From the NCBI GenBank assembly GCA_959347315.1, contig OY365812.1, positions 810,727 through 874,726 of the forward strand: 64,000 nucleotides of DNA, given 5' to 3'. Within the stretch, counting starts at the first letter, position 1. Each line of letters starts with the position of its first letter. The DNA is from Bimastos eiseni. Taxonomy: Eukaryota; Annelida; Clitellata; Crassiclitellata; Lumbricidae. The notes beneath the pieces are model-generated. The model saw nothing but the letters and a program-made list of their open reading frames with translations, did no database searches and had not been told where the DNA came from. This document shows positions 23,339 through 34,194 of the stretch, piece after piece. Both the position numbers and the translations under genes were made by a program.

Positions 23339-26300
23339 CTAAATTGGAAAACCATTAGTCATGTAAGCCCTTTACAGTCCTTCAGGGCAGACCAAGTAAA
23401 GTAATTACAAAATCTAATCGGCTGAATAAGCCTTAGTGTGATTTGTTTTGACTTATTGTGCAACATGATGAAGGATGTAAATAATGCATTCCTTTTATCC
23501 TTTTATCCTTTTATGCCACTTATAAATAAATAACTTCTGATATGTACTCAGCTTAACACCGATCAAGGTTTTCAAATGGTTCTTCTTTAAACCAACAAAG
23601 GCTGTCAAGATCCGAATTTTGGTTCTTGTGATATTTTAAAGAAATACTAACTTCTGTCGCATAGGAGTACATGATTCAAGGCACCAACCGACTGCGAACT
23701 AAAGCCGAACTATAATGGGCTGATAATGTGATCGATAAGAATATTTTAGTAAGAGAGAGGTGGAAAATCAAGTTGAAAGAGGCAGGGGAAGGTGGGGCAA
23801 AACGCCCACACAAGGAACAATTTGTTCAAAGCAAAAGATAGCAAACATTATTCAAAGATATTTATGATCATGTACAACGTCTGCTCTGATGCTACAAAAT
23901 CACTTTGTTAAAGATTTTAAATCGATTCAACTTGTAGCTTACAATTTTCTTTAATGATTTTTGATCAATGGGATCATCTTGCCACATATGCATGTACGGG
24001 GCAAAATGGGGCATACGCTGGCATTTAAAACCCACTAAAATATTACATGCTAGCAGTTGCCAAAAAAAATCATAGTCTACTTAGCCTTCATATTAGGCAT
24101 AGGCTAAGCCTAGACTTTTTGTTGATAACCAGTGATTTGTTCATTGGGAACACGAAAGTACACTGTCTTTCAACCGGAAATGTAATTTACAAAGAGGTTC
24201 AAATTAAAATTTGTAATCGGTATGATAGATGGTTGAAAAGAAACTCATGGGCGTCGTACATCCCATGGGTGTTTTGCCCCATCCCATTCAAAATTACTCA
24301 CTACGAAAACCCAGTTCACGTCTCAAGAAATCTTAATCGCAAAGTCGTAGGTCACCCGTGCGAAAAAATATGCTTTACTTGACCTGGATGTAGTATGTCC
24401 TCTTAGTCCAAAGTCAAGAAGCAATATGCACAGTACTTGAATGTCCATATACATACGGTCGTGTTACTAGTTTTGGGGCGATAATCGGTGAGCCAAAACA
24501 AGATGACAAGATAACCTCCACAAACCTGAATGACGTACGTCATTGAATGATGTGTTGAAAAACAAAAGTGAAAGCAGATCTACTGTTGAATGAAACCACC
24601 AATGTTTACCTCCGCTGCTCATGATGAAATTCGCCAGATGCGTCTGCTGTGTGTTTCTGAGGGCTTGTAAGAACTGTTTGTGGATGTTTCTTTTGGAAAT
24701 ATACTCCAGAATTTTTTCACTTCTTCCGCACGAGTCCGGAGCGGCCTTGACCCTGACAACCTCCGTCCTAGTCAGTAATCGGTTGGCAAGCAGTTCATCG
24801 AGGAGTCCAAAGTCTGGATCAAGACGATCCGTGATCAGATCTTTGTGCGCCTCTAATCCCTCTCTGAGGTCCATTTCGTCTGCGCCTATAATCGATTAAA
24901 GACTAGAGATACATTGTTTGAATAATGCTAGCTACTATTATGTCATTGTCATCACTAAGTAAGTTAGTCATTGAGTCGTTAAGTTATTGAGATGCTAAGT
25001 AGCAACGGCGCTAGATCATAAAGTCATTTATTATTTAAAATATTAAGTCATTAAAAAATAATTGTCAGATAATTCCAGTGTGCATCCGTGCATGTATTAT
25101 CGTATCGTATCTGGGCACCTATATAGCGCTTCCTGTAAACAGTACTAGAACAGAAATTATATCACGTGTTGACACATTTTGAACAGGTGTTAATTCTTGC
25201 ATTCGTTATTTCTTTTTTAGTCCACCGTCCACGGTCAGTAAAACTATTGAGCAGTCAATATCCGCTAATTGTAATCTTTGTCTCGATATTTATTGTGCGC
25301 CAAAATACTAAAGCGATTAAATGAGCCAATTCACTGGCCTCCAGTTAGAATATAATCTTTGAGCAAGGTAAAGCAGCATTCGGTTCCATTTCTTGATTTA
25401 AATAACCTGACCAGTGGCCACGGTAGACAATCTGATGATGATTGTGTAATGCGACAATAGAGGTACGAGTAAGCCAAAGAATCACGATGGATTATGTGAG
25501 AAATGACTGTTTACAGTTCATGGGAAAGCCTAAGCATGATTATCAAGAGTTGTGGTTTTCCAGCAAATGAGATCCGAGCACCACCCAGCTTTGTCGAAAG
25601 CATGAACAGAATGTCGTCCTCTGCAAAGGAGGAACTCGCCAATGTACGAGACTAGGGGCCCAGGACACCCAAGATGGCAGACCACAGGTGTCTATGGTTT
25701 TATGAGTTTCTTGTTGCAAGATCCTCCCTGTAGGTCAACTACTTCTGCAGAAAAAGTTGGTGATGGGAGTATATTACAAGCAAAATTGTGCCAATAATTC
25801 AGATGTACTCACTAAGAAAACCCAGTTCACATTTCAATAAATCTTCACCGCAAAACTTCGTTCTCACGGTAATGACCTGCGTACGTGAGAGCATTTTATT
25901 AATCATATCCTTTATGACATTCTTCAACTTTCCAAAAGTCTGCATCTCTTGAAGATGAACGAACTCTGTTGATGATGTACAGAATAAGTAAAGAATGATG
26001 CTGTTGTCTTTTTTGGCAGCGATTAGACGCAATTGAGTACATTCGAGTATACGAGTTGATTCTCCCAGTGAACGATCTTCAAACAATTCAGTGATTTTTG
26101 TGATGATTTCATCTTCAATCTCGTTCACGTAACTCTCGATCTCCAACTCAAAATGAACTCTGACGACCACTAAAATTAAACAATTAGAAGGTATCGCAAT
26201 TGGCAATTTATAACTCTACGCTAGCTACCACTGCTACCACTGTCACATCCAATTTCTTATCGATGTCTACGCATTGTCACTATTCCTAGACGCATATTTC

Positions 26301-29300
26301 GAATTGTATTTCATAGATAAAGGTAGTGAAGGCAAACATATCCATATTTCCACATTACAATGCAAAACTAAAAATCTATTGGTTAAACTTGTACTTCAAT
26401 CCAATTTAAACTAGATTGAGCAGGTCCTTGATTATGAATGTTCCATAGTCATATCAGCAGCATTTTTTCACAAAAAAACACGTTTACAGAGTCTTGCGAG
26501 ATCTTATGATTTTCTGGCTGTTCGAAGCTCTCAGACACATATGCTATTATTTTGCTGACCGTGGTATGGGCGCGATAACTTTTACATGTGGCAAGATGGA
26601 GTATTTGCCCAAATGAAATCCACAACTTAACATTTCTATTGCACATTAAGCTTGATGTCGTATCAAGATAATCAAAATTAATCATGCTTTATCGTTTGTG
26701 CTAAAATATCTTTGGGCGACCATAGACAACGCTGATCGAATACAACGACATGCTTCCAATTATGAGGTTTTTCATTAGCCTTAAGATATAATGCAACTTG
26801 ACGGAAAATATGACCGGTTTATTTCAAACGTGAACAGAATGAGCACGTATGGAGTCTGAGAAATTATAATTTATAAATACTTACTAGCATCAAGAAATGG
26901 ATGTTTAAAAAACTGGTCTGCAAAACATAAACAAAATGATTGTTACAATTTCACAGTCTCTTGAGGATTGAAACAGTATCAGTACTCATGTTGTAGAATT
27001 CTCACAAGAAGAGCATATTCGACATAAACTATCTGTATTATTCATCACAAGCATTTTACCTCTGCTAGGCTTATATGTGGAAGCGAACAGACAATAGCAG
27101 CAACCCAATGTCAAGGTCGACACTCATTCTAATTACATAATGTGCTAATGACGAATGAAAGACATAGGCCCCTAATGTAAAGCAGCTACAAATTATTTAT
27201 TTTAGTGACAGAAAAACACAGAAATATTTGTGATTTATCTCGACTTCCCACTCATACAGTTCATTGTGACTTAGAAAAAGATCATCAACAATCACAAGAC
27301 ATTATTTAAATGAAATAATAAAAACCTGTGTGGAATCTGTCGTTTTCATCTTTTTCCAGTAATCCCCTTAAAAGTTCTGCATATTCTGCACTGATATTCG
27401 TTGGAATTCTGAAATAAAATTTATCTGGTTGAATCGGCTGCAAATGCGTGAAAGGCTCATATATATACATATATATGCAATTATAGGTTTAGGCCTAAAT
27501 TATATTAATAATAGCACAAATATCAAGGATAATGATATGAATTCTCTTCCATATAAAGTTACGCACAGATGTTAGGTAAAACCCTTCATTTGTTGACACT
27601 GAAAGCTTTTCGCGGAACCCTTGACTCAACCTCACGGAAACCCAGGGTTCCGCGGATTCCAGTTTGGGAAACGCTACTCTAAACCATTAACAATCATAAT
27701 TACAGCAATTGATCTCTTAATTATTCAGCCTACAACTGAATACATAATTTTTTTTATTGTGCCATGCTCAAACAAAGTATTACATAAATACACAGAACCA
27801 GCCACTCGCTTAGACAACTTGATTGTACTGAAATAGCACGATCGAGTGATAAATACGAAACGCTTAATCAGGCATAGAAATAACTTTCGAAAGAACACAC
27901 ATACAAATGCGACCTACTCAACATCTTGGTGCGCCAAAGGTGTTTTCGTTGGCAGTGATCCGACAAGGCATTCGTAGGCAATTACTCCAATACTCCATAA
28001 ATCAACTTTGTAGTCATAAGGTCTTCCAACGAGAATCTCCGGAGCCTGGATTTAGAAAGGCACATGAACTAATGACAAGGACTAAGTTATTTTAATTCCT
28101 CATATAATTATAATCGCTGAATCAGTCACTGGTTGAATTTTTGCACTAAATTTTAAATTTGTTGACTTTTAAAATTGTAGACTACTTTCTCTGCCACATC
28201 AAACTGAACATATAATACCAAATCATTCATAGGCACTAACGGTGCATTGCATACGTTTTCTACAACTCATGATTATTACAATAACTGGCTATAACTGTTG
28301 CGTAATATTAGTCTACGGTATCATAACCGACTCAACATCCCCTTTGATTCGGCCATTATTTCTTTAACATGGATGTGATAAAAAATTATGTTATGGGACT
28401 TGCATGTAATTGAATTTCTATTAAACTTATTACACTCTAGGCCAGGGTTTGGTAATAATTTTTTCCCATGGAACCCGTTTGATCTTAATTTTTGGTTGGC
28501 GGAACCCAATCCAAAACTAAACATATTCTGTTGGTTGAGAATGCAGACAATTATAGGTTTAGTCCTATATTAGAGTAAAAATTATTCTCTATTCTATTCC
28601 GTTCTATTTACAGATTTATAAAGCGCCTCTCGCAGTACAACCTAGTCAGAGGCGCTCCCAGTGCGAAGGACCCCTAGAGAAGAGAAAAGTCTTCTCAATT
28701 GTGGTACAATAAAAGTGTTGAATTGTGTGAAAGAGAGATACAATATCTTGCGAGAATATTATCATTGCCGTGTACGACGGTGTTCCGCAATATGTGTGCG
28801 CCATCTCCTTATCATCTAGGAACCTTCCAATTCCAAAGTCGGCTACAAATATTGCACATAGCATCTCTCATAATTATACTTTACAAACATGTGATGTACA
28901 AAAAGTTGGATATATCAATTTAGAAAATAGCCAACTGTGCACTCGAGAATAATGCACATTTAAAAAACCGTTGGTGATCATAATTTAATGTAGAAACCTT
29001 TTTAACGCATATAATGAGTATTAATGACAGATCCAATGCCGTCGAACAGCAGTTGCAATGTCAATCTTCAAAAATGCTCCAACTGACCATCAGAAAGTTT
29101 GTAAAGTTTTTCGTCTGAGTTGCTATGTAAAAGTTTAAAACTCACCGCATTATTAGGCGATGAACAAACGTCGACTAAAATGTCTCAACTGTCTTTGGCA
29201 AAGATATTGCAATATCTGTTTGTCCAAGACAGCAATATTTAGTGCCTTCCGAAATGCGTAGATTCTTTGTTAGAAATGGTACAAAATATTTATGAGTTAA

Positions 29301-32300
29301 ACAAGGTTTCAAATTTCACGTATAAAATGAGAATGTTGAAAATAAAATTTGCTGCTGCATCCTGAAGCATTTGTTTGAAATCTTGAAGTTAGCTTATTAT
29401 TGTGACGTAAAGTTACCGATTTTAAGAGTGATGTAGTGAGGACCAGGGTATTTAGGACCAGAGAAGCATAAGAGTATATTCTCTGGCTTCAAATCGCGAT
29501 GAACGATGTGCATGTCGTGTGCAACCTTCAACCCAGCAGCTACGAAGCCACAAAATAGACAATGTAACTGCATTTAATAAAGAGGTCGGTAGTTGTATTA
29601 GTCTAATGGTATAATCTGATTTCTGCAAACTAAGCAACAGGACGTTTGGTGAAACCACAAAACGCGGCAGTGGTAGCATGGCAAGCGTTGCTGTTGCAGT
29701 AATTGTAGATTTTTTTTACCTTACTCAATTATTTCGCTTGACTGAATAATAGTTTGCAACTAAAATCAGCACCATGCATATACGCATTTATGAGGTGGCT
29801 TATGAGTTCAAATCTCCGTCGAAGGGCGTGCGTTACTGCTAATAAAGCCGAATCCTGTAGAAAAGTATACGACCGCGTTCAATGGCAACCCTGACCCAAC
29901 CTCCAATTATTTGCTAGTTACGTCCCTAGCATCAAATAGCAACAATTCTAAGTTAACATGCATCAGTAGACCAAATGCAAGGGTCTCACTTAATTAAGCG
30001 ACGACAACAATAGCAATGCAGCGATATATTTGGTTCTGTTCTGCTCGTTTCTCTATGACCGTTCTATCAATGGCCTTATACAAATTATTAACAATGAACA
30101 CTTACCGATCTGTCTTAGAAAAAGTCTGAGTGTACTTTCATCAAGTTTTCGTTTACCTTTAAAACGAGAACCAATTAACATAGATCTGCATTAACATAAC
30201 ATTAATAACATCATTATATATTGCACAATGAAGGAACCTAAAATACAACTCGGCATTTATAACGCGCTTTATCACCACACGTCTCGACGACGCAGCTGCA
30301 GTTGTAATGCAGAGCAATTATTCTGCGCAAAGGACTTGCTCAAGATCCCTACACAGTGATTGACGCCTCGGACGAGGGTCGAACCCGGTCTCTCAGCGCA
30401 CACTGAACGTTACGGGCTGACCGCTCTAACCGCTCGGCCACCATGCAACACAATGAATAAATAAGACTTTCAAAGAAACCTTCTAATTTTTCGCTGTTTT
30501 GTTGTCAGAGCCTATAGACATGTTTGCTATTTTACCATAGTTGTGAAATTGTGCTTCGATCTTTGTGATCGCGTTATAGGGGATCGTTGTTTTGTGATCG
30601 CTATCAATTATTATTAAGATTTCCAGTTTTTTGGATCAACTTTCTATATTATGCACTACTTCCGCATTAGTTATAAAATGCAATTTGTTGAAAAACTTAC
30701 TTATAAGGTATTCTGCCAAGTTTCCTCCACTACAAAGCTGCAGAAGACAAAGATAAATCTTTGAAACAGTAATATTTATAGTATGATTATTCTAGTATTA
30801 TTGAAAAAAAGCAAAATAGATCATGACATAAATTTCGTCTTATGTGGATACCTTCGTGAAGCAGATGTTGCTATCAAGTGTATTCCAAGATTTACCCGGA
30901 TCAAAAAAGAGCAAGTGCAAAAGAGCTGCCAATGATCATTATTGATTTGATCCGAACAAGCAATTAGATTGCAGTGTTGTGGGGAGAACAATCAGCGGAG
31001 GATCAGTGTAGAGAAGAGCAAGAAGCTTAGGTCAGTTGCAGAGGAACATCATCTCTTAAGAAATGTGTTGGACGAAGATGTTTGAGGTGAGTGAGGTTAA
31101 AGTTTGAACGCCAATACGGATGAATCGATCTGCCACATTGCTAGAATATTGGTAACAAAAGCTAACAGTTTTCTTTGAGAAGGTTAACATAGTATGACAT
31201 TGAGAAGTTCGTGAAAGGCACAGAAGGTTAATAATATTCTTATAGACATGGATCCAAAAGTGACTCACCTCCATGACGAAGTACACATAATTGCCTTGTT
31301 GCTAAATTATAAGACAAACAATTTTAATTCGAGCATAATATTTAGATTGATGTTAATGAATTATAGGGATATTCATTATTCATTAACATCCACCTTAATG
31401 ACGCTCGAATTAATATATATATATATATATATATACATTAATTCGAGCTTCATTTATATATTTATTGTATACACGTATATATATACTTTATTTCGCAAAA
31501 AGACAGAACAGAGAAACTAAACGAAAACCAAACAGAAAACACAAAAACATAAAATAAATTCACAGAACAACTCAAACTGACGCTCCTCTGGAAGCGCAAG
31601 GCACCACAAACAAGATTATTGTCTTCATTGACTAAATAATTGAACTCAAGTTCATAACTGAATGTCAATGACAGAAAACTGAGTGCAGCATTTTCGTCAG
31701 TTAGAATGCCTTTAAAAGATCCACGACAACTTTCATGGATGCAAAGTTGAAACTCATTAGACCTACAATAATTTCTCTTGCTGATTCCCAGGTTTGGAAA
31801 CCAAGCATATTATTACAAGTAGCCGTTACCTAACTCAGTTGTCAATGAGGAGATCTCATTCCACAGAACCATATCGTAAAACAAGGAAGCCATCAAATCA
31901 TGCCCCGACAAACCAGAAGAGGTAGGAAAACAAACATTTCTTGTCGCGGGAAAATGACGCTTTATGCTATTCAACTAGTTAGTCAACTATTAAATTGCTC
32001 TCCGTTAAAGAGGTGACACCTGAGTGACTGCCTAAGAAAGCTTTTGTGACATAAGGCATATCATTGGCCTATTAGGCATAGAGACTTTGCAACGAGTATT
32101 TTGAACTATTCTATTATTTAACAACTCTGTTCTAGCAAAATAAGATCATGACAGATGAAAGGAAACACTCACTTAGCATTTTAATTCTTACATTGAATCA
32201 AATGATTGAAAGACCTCAACTTGTCATACGCACTAAATATTAGCAGATTAACCAGCGCTTACATCACATTGCAACAGAGTGACGATGTTCTTGTGTGGTG

Positions 32301-33426
32301 GCTCTGATAGCCTCTACAAAGAAATGTCATCAATAATTATTTTAATAGAGTTGACAACTTTTTGCTCATTAATCATTTATCATCAGAGATAATTATTCCC
32401 ACCGTTGGAGGATAGTATGAGCACATTTCAAATAGAGTGAATCAGAATAAAATTCTCAGAATAGACTATGACAATTCCAAGACAACCAGCCATTATGCGA
32501 ATGTCAGGCCAATTAAACAGCACTTTCTGTGGAATCTATGGACCTTCGTGGCACAATGATTCAAAAATCTTCATATATTCTTAAGTAGAATTTAAAACTA
32601 ATAACGGCACCTTCAGAATGTCAGTTTCTCTTTTTATCAGTTCAGGAGAAGATTTCAATATGTGGCTTTTTACATCAACCTCCTTGATCGCAACGACCTT
32701 CTTTAATTTCTAATATAACATACATAAAGACATTTTAGCATGGAATTGTCTTTGATAAGAAACTAGTTGAACATTTATGATATCGAATATCATATCGGAT
32801 CTATTGACTCCTCTAGCTTGATATCGTAAAGAACTTAGTGTAAATGTAGCAGTTCAATTGAAACCGTTTTAACACATATTAAATCATATCCAGTTGAAGA
32901 AATCCGGTTCACCGAAGGGCAGAATAGTTCAGGTAAATCAGAAATGCCAAACAGGCACGTCCATGTGACCCATGTTGGCTCTATACGAGCCATAGGTAGG
33001 AAAAAAGGAACACGGGTTTTATAATGAATCCCATGTTAAAATATTTGTAGGGCGAGGTCATCGTGGGTAAGTTAGTTAAAACCAACGAATCTGACGTTAA
33101 GACTTTAAAATTGAAACAGACAGTACTGGGAACTGCATGGCTCACCCTAGCGGCAATACATAATTATTACAAAGATTTGCTAAATGGGATTTATCAATCC
33201 ATTCGCCCTTCCAAGTCCATTATTAACCGACTGGAACGTATCTTCAGCTCTGACTTATTCACACACTAAATGTTTCATTATAATTGTGATCCTACATAGC
33301 CCATTTTCTACTCTGTGACAGAGTGATGTGACGAACCGTTTTGCTCTGTCCTTTGTAGACTTTTCCGAAGGCACCCTCTCCTACAGTATCCTGCTGATCA
33401 AATTCGTAATCTCCAACGACCTTCAT
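23262..33426 (-). CDS. ULK-like protein kinase with C-terminal CARD
   Basis: Fourteen exons, all joined in consistent phase, give 504 codons with no stop; the 3' end is not found. Residues about 8-266 are a full Ser/Thr kinase domain: glycine loop [12 protein letters not shown] lysine, RETDILK glutamate, hinge [15 protein letters not shown], catalytic [14 protein letters not shown], activation segment [16 protein letters not shown], and the FFKHPFL end typical of ULK/ATG1 kinases. Residues about 268-386 are a predicted alpha/beta segment ([16 protein letters not shown]) that resembles the TRADD-N-like domains of invertebrate death-fold proteins; this is a weak, from-memory assignment. Residues about 390-470 are a CARD ([32 protein letters not shown]). 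CARDs assemble signalling complexes; RIPK2 pairs a different kinase class with a CARD. All catalytic residues are present, so it should be active. The inferred role is innate signalling. Confidence 0.85.
23790..24284. mobile_element. Short inverted-repeat element in kinase intron
   Basis: The left end GGTGGGGCAAAACGCCCA is mirrored at the right end by GGGTGTTTTGCCCCATCC, about 490 bases apart. An internal GGGGCAAAATGGGGCA repeats the motif. No transposase; a MITE-like element between exon 14 and the exon-12 remnant. Confidence 0.55.
24288..24372 (-). pseudogene. Decayed copy of kinase exon 12 end
   Basis: About 85 bases match the 3' end of exon 12 including its donor: GTGAACTGGGTTTTC...AGTGAGTA. 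In the exon 12 frame it carries a TAA, so it is dead. It lies downstream of the CARD exon, which implies that exon 12 (and perhaps the CARD exon with it) was once duplicated in tandem. Confidence 0.6.
24610..24885 (-). CDS. Kinase-CARD exon 13: the CARD
   Basis: Acceptor GATTATAG|GC, donor GGAG|GTAAAC, 276 bases. The whole CARD is in this exon: helix 1 [35 protein letters not shown], a loop with [16 protein letters not shown], and [17 protein letters not shown]. The pattern (L..L..DPDF..LL..LL....LT..E......, then FL.AL..T.Q.HL) is diagnostic of the fold. Confidence 0.85.
25095..25150 (-). mobile_element. LINE 3' tail fragment
   Basis: GAAGCGCTATATAGGTGCCC followed by a short GATAC repeat on the minus strand, the same tail as the LINE at 47.3 kb. 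Lies in the intron between exons 12 and 13. Confidence 0.55.
25813..26169 (-). CDS. Kinase-CARD exon 12: middle domain
   Basis: Acceptor TTTTAG|TG (A+TG gives Met), donor CTTA|GTGAGT, 357 bases. It encodes alternating strands and helices ([50 protein letters not shown]). The middle strand pair recalls the alpha/beta domain that precedes death-fold domains in several invertebrate adaptor proteins; identity is tentative. Confidence 0.8.
26885..26917 (-). CDS. Kinase-CARD exon 11
   Basis: A 33-base exon, acceptor TTTTGCAG|AC, donor GCTA|GTAAGT. It encodes [11 protein letters not shown], the last helix of the kinase domain; the FFxHPFL end is typical of ULK kinases. Confidence 0.85.
27326..27408 (-). 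CDS. Kinase-CARD exon 10
   Basis: Acceptor TATTTCAG|A, donor ACACAG|GTTTTT. Encodes [20 protein letters not shown] and NDRFHT, the kinase C-lobe helix and the conserved DxxxR motif. Confidence 0.85.
27918..28045 (-). CDS. Kinase-CARD exon 9
   Basis: Acceptor ATCCAG|GCT, donor GTTGA|GTAGGT. Encodes [20 protein letters not shown] and the following helix [12 protein letters not shown]. The donor choice is set by phase: reading on gives a stop, while GTAGGT joins perfectly to exon 10. Confidence 0.85.
28575..28700 (-). mobile_element. LINE 3' end fragment
   Basis: Minus strand reads the [12 protein letters not shown] end of a CR1/L2-like protein, a GAGAGGCGCTTTATAAATC tail, and GAATA-like short repeats. 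Inserted in the intron beside exon 8. Confidence 0.6.
28769..28842 (-). CDS. Kinase-CARD exon 8: DFG and activation loop
   Basis: Acceptor TATTTGTAG|CC. Encodes [20 protein letters not shown] and TPSYT. The next codon needed is Ala of APE, which opens exon 9, so the exon must end after ACG at 28769; the intron then starts GCAATG, a GC-AG intron. The DFG aspartate and the activation segment are intact. Confidence 0.82.
29417..29539 (-). CDS. Kinase-CARD exon 7: catalytic loop
   Basis: Acceptor TTCGTAG|CT, donor ATCG|GTAACT. Encodes [24 protein letters not shown], and a [17 protein letters not shown] stretch. HRDLKPEN carries the catalytic Asp, Lys and Asn. Confidence 0.87.
30106..30156 (-). 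CDS. Kinase-CARD exon 6
   Basis: Acceptor TTTTAAAG|GT, donor GATCG|GTAAGT. Encodes [17 protein letters not shown], the alpha-E region; ULK kinases have LSEDTIRLFLQQI at this place. Confidence 0.85.
30244..30446 (-). mobile_element. tRNA-derived SINE
   Basis: On the minus strand it opens with TGGCCGAGCGGTTAGAGCG (A box) and GGGTTCGACCCTCG (B box), a Leu/Ser tRNA-like head, then a body, then a tail AAAGCGCGTTATAAATGCC that resembles the LINE 3' end in this window. A second copy is at 52150-52322. The head is too diverged to be a working tRNA gene. Confidence 0.8.
30701..30737 (-). CDS. Kinase-CARD exon 5
   Basis: A 37-base exon, acceptor TTCTGCAG|CT, donor ATAA|GTAAGT. Encodes [12 protein letters not shown], the region just after the hinge. 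Confidence 0.85.
31269..31301 (-). CDS. Kinase-CARD exon 4
   Basis: A 33-base exon, acceptor ATTTAG|CAA, donor ATGGAG|GTGAGT. Encodes [11 protein letters not shown], the strand leading into the hinge. Confidence 0.85.
31410..31440. repeat. (TA)n microsatellite in an inverted repeat
   Basis: A TA run flanked by GCTCGAATTAA on the left and TTAATTCGAGC on the right, so the tract is the tip of a small hairpin. Confidence 0.85.
32263..32313 (-). CDS. Kinase-CARD exon 3
   Basis: Acceptor TTTGTAG|AGG, donor TGTGAT|GTAAGC. Encodes [22 protein letters not shown] corresponds to HENIV of ULK kinases. Confidence 0.85.
32611..32709 (-). CDS. Kinase-CARD exon 2
   Basis: Acceptor ATATTAG|AAA, donor CTGAAG|GTGCCG, 33 codons. 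Encodes [14 protein letters not shown] and [11 protein letters not shown], carrying the ATP-binding lysine and its glutamate partner. It is copied in unit 2 with one change (IKRE to INRE). Confidence 0.87.
33337..33426 (-). CDS. Kinase-CARD exon 1 (first coding)
   Basis: Starts at the ATG 33426-33424 ([11 protein letters not shown]); an in-frame stop lies a few codons upstream (TAG in ATATAG), so translation starts here or the exon begins just before. Encodes the glycine loop [12 protein letters not shown] and ends AAAACG|GTTCGT in phase 0. The glycine loop to VAIK spacing after joining exon 2 is the same as in ULK1. The 5' noncoding exon is probably in the module at 40.74-40.94 kb. Confidence 0.83.
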
Positions 33427-33954
33427 CTTGTAAACTATATTTGTAGTCTCTCTGGTCAGTGTATGTAGTCTATAGGTTCGATAAGAAAATCTTTGTCTTG
33501 CTCATCAAATCCAAAAATCAAACCCTGTTTCTCATACACAAGAAATTAACGCCATGGAGCATCATTAACGCTCTATTCTGATAATGACTATAAATGGTCA
33601 TATGGTCATAATGTATGATATGATAAATGTGATAAAAATTCATTCCATTCTATCCTAGACTATTGAGTTATCTAATTGATTATTGCTAAATCATAAATAT
33701 GCTTATTAATGGCGTTGGGCCTACATTTACCTAGGTAGTTATTAGAGGTCTGCGGGTAGAGATTTTGGATAGTCGACCCGTAATCACAACACAGGGCCGT
33801 TGCCCTTACATGTCCAGTACTCAATATTGCTGCCAGACCCGACCCATGCCAGCGAATAGACCCGTACCCACGACGTCATTAGCTTGCCTTTTCACAGTCT
33901 TGTCACCTAAAAGGCTAAAATGAACTACTTACTAAGCACATACATACTAAGCAC

Positions 33955-34035
33955 TACTGCCGTAGCAGTAGCAGCAGCAGCACCAACAGCAGCAGCACCA
34001 ACAGCAGCAGCACCAACAGTAGCAGTGGCGGCAGA
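33955..34035. repeat. (CAG)/(CAACAG) repeat
   Basis: Imperfect trinucleotide run AGCAGCAGCACCAACAGC repeated about four times. Present only in unit 1 of the duplication. Confidence 0.9.
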
Positions 34036-34194
34036 CGTGATCAGAGTCGGCGATCTTGCTTGAGAGGTGGGGGACATCCAAAGAGATGTGTAAGAAATGT
34101 GGGGGACAAACTTATAACGTGTCCCATATATGTAAAAGGTGGGGTACTTGTCCCCTGGAGCCCCCCAGGATCGCCGCCTCTGCACCTAACAGAA

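Noticed and set aside
27600..28470. A hAT-like element bounded by TTTGGGAAACGCT and CCAGGGTTTGGTAA
   Set aside because: The two motifs enclose kinase exon 9 and do not form matching inverted ends; more likely two separate small repeats.
30370..30446. A tRNA gene on the minus strand
   Set aside because: A and B boxes are present but the stems are poor and the sequence continues into a repeated body and LINE-like tail, with a second copy at 52.2 kb; it is a SINE head.
23262..33426. Calling the kinase a RIPK2 orthologue because of the CARD
   Set aside because: Motifs ([15 protein letters not shown] followed by an insert, [17 protein letters not shown]) fit ULK/ATG1 better than the tyrosine-kinase-like RIP family.
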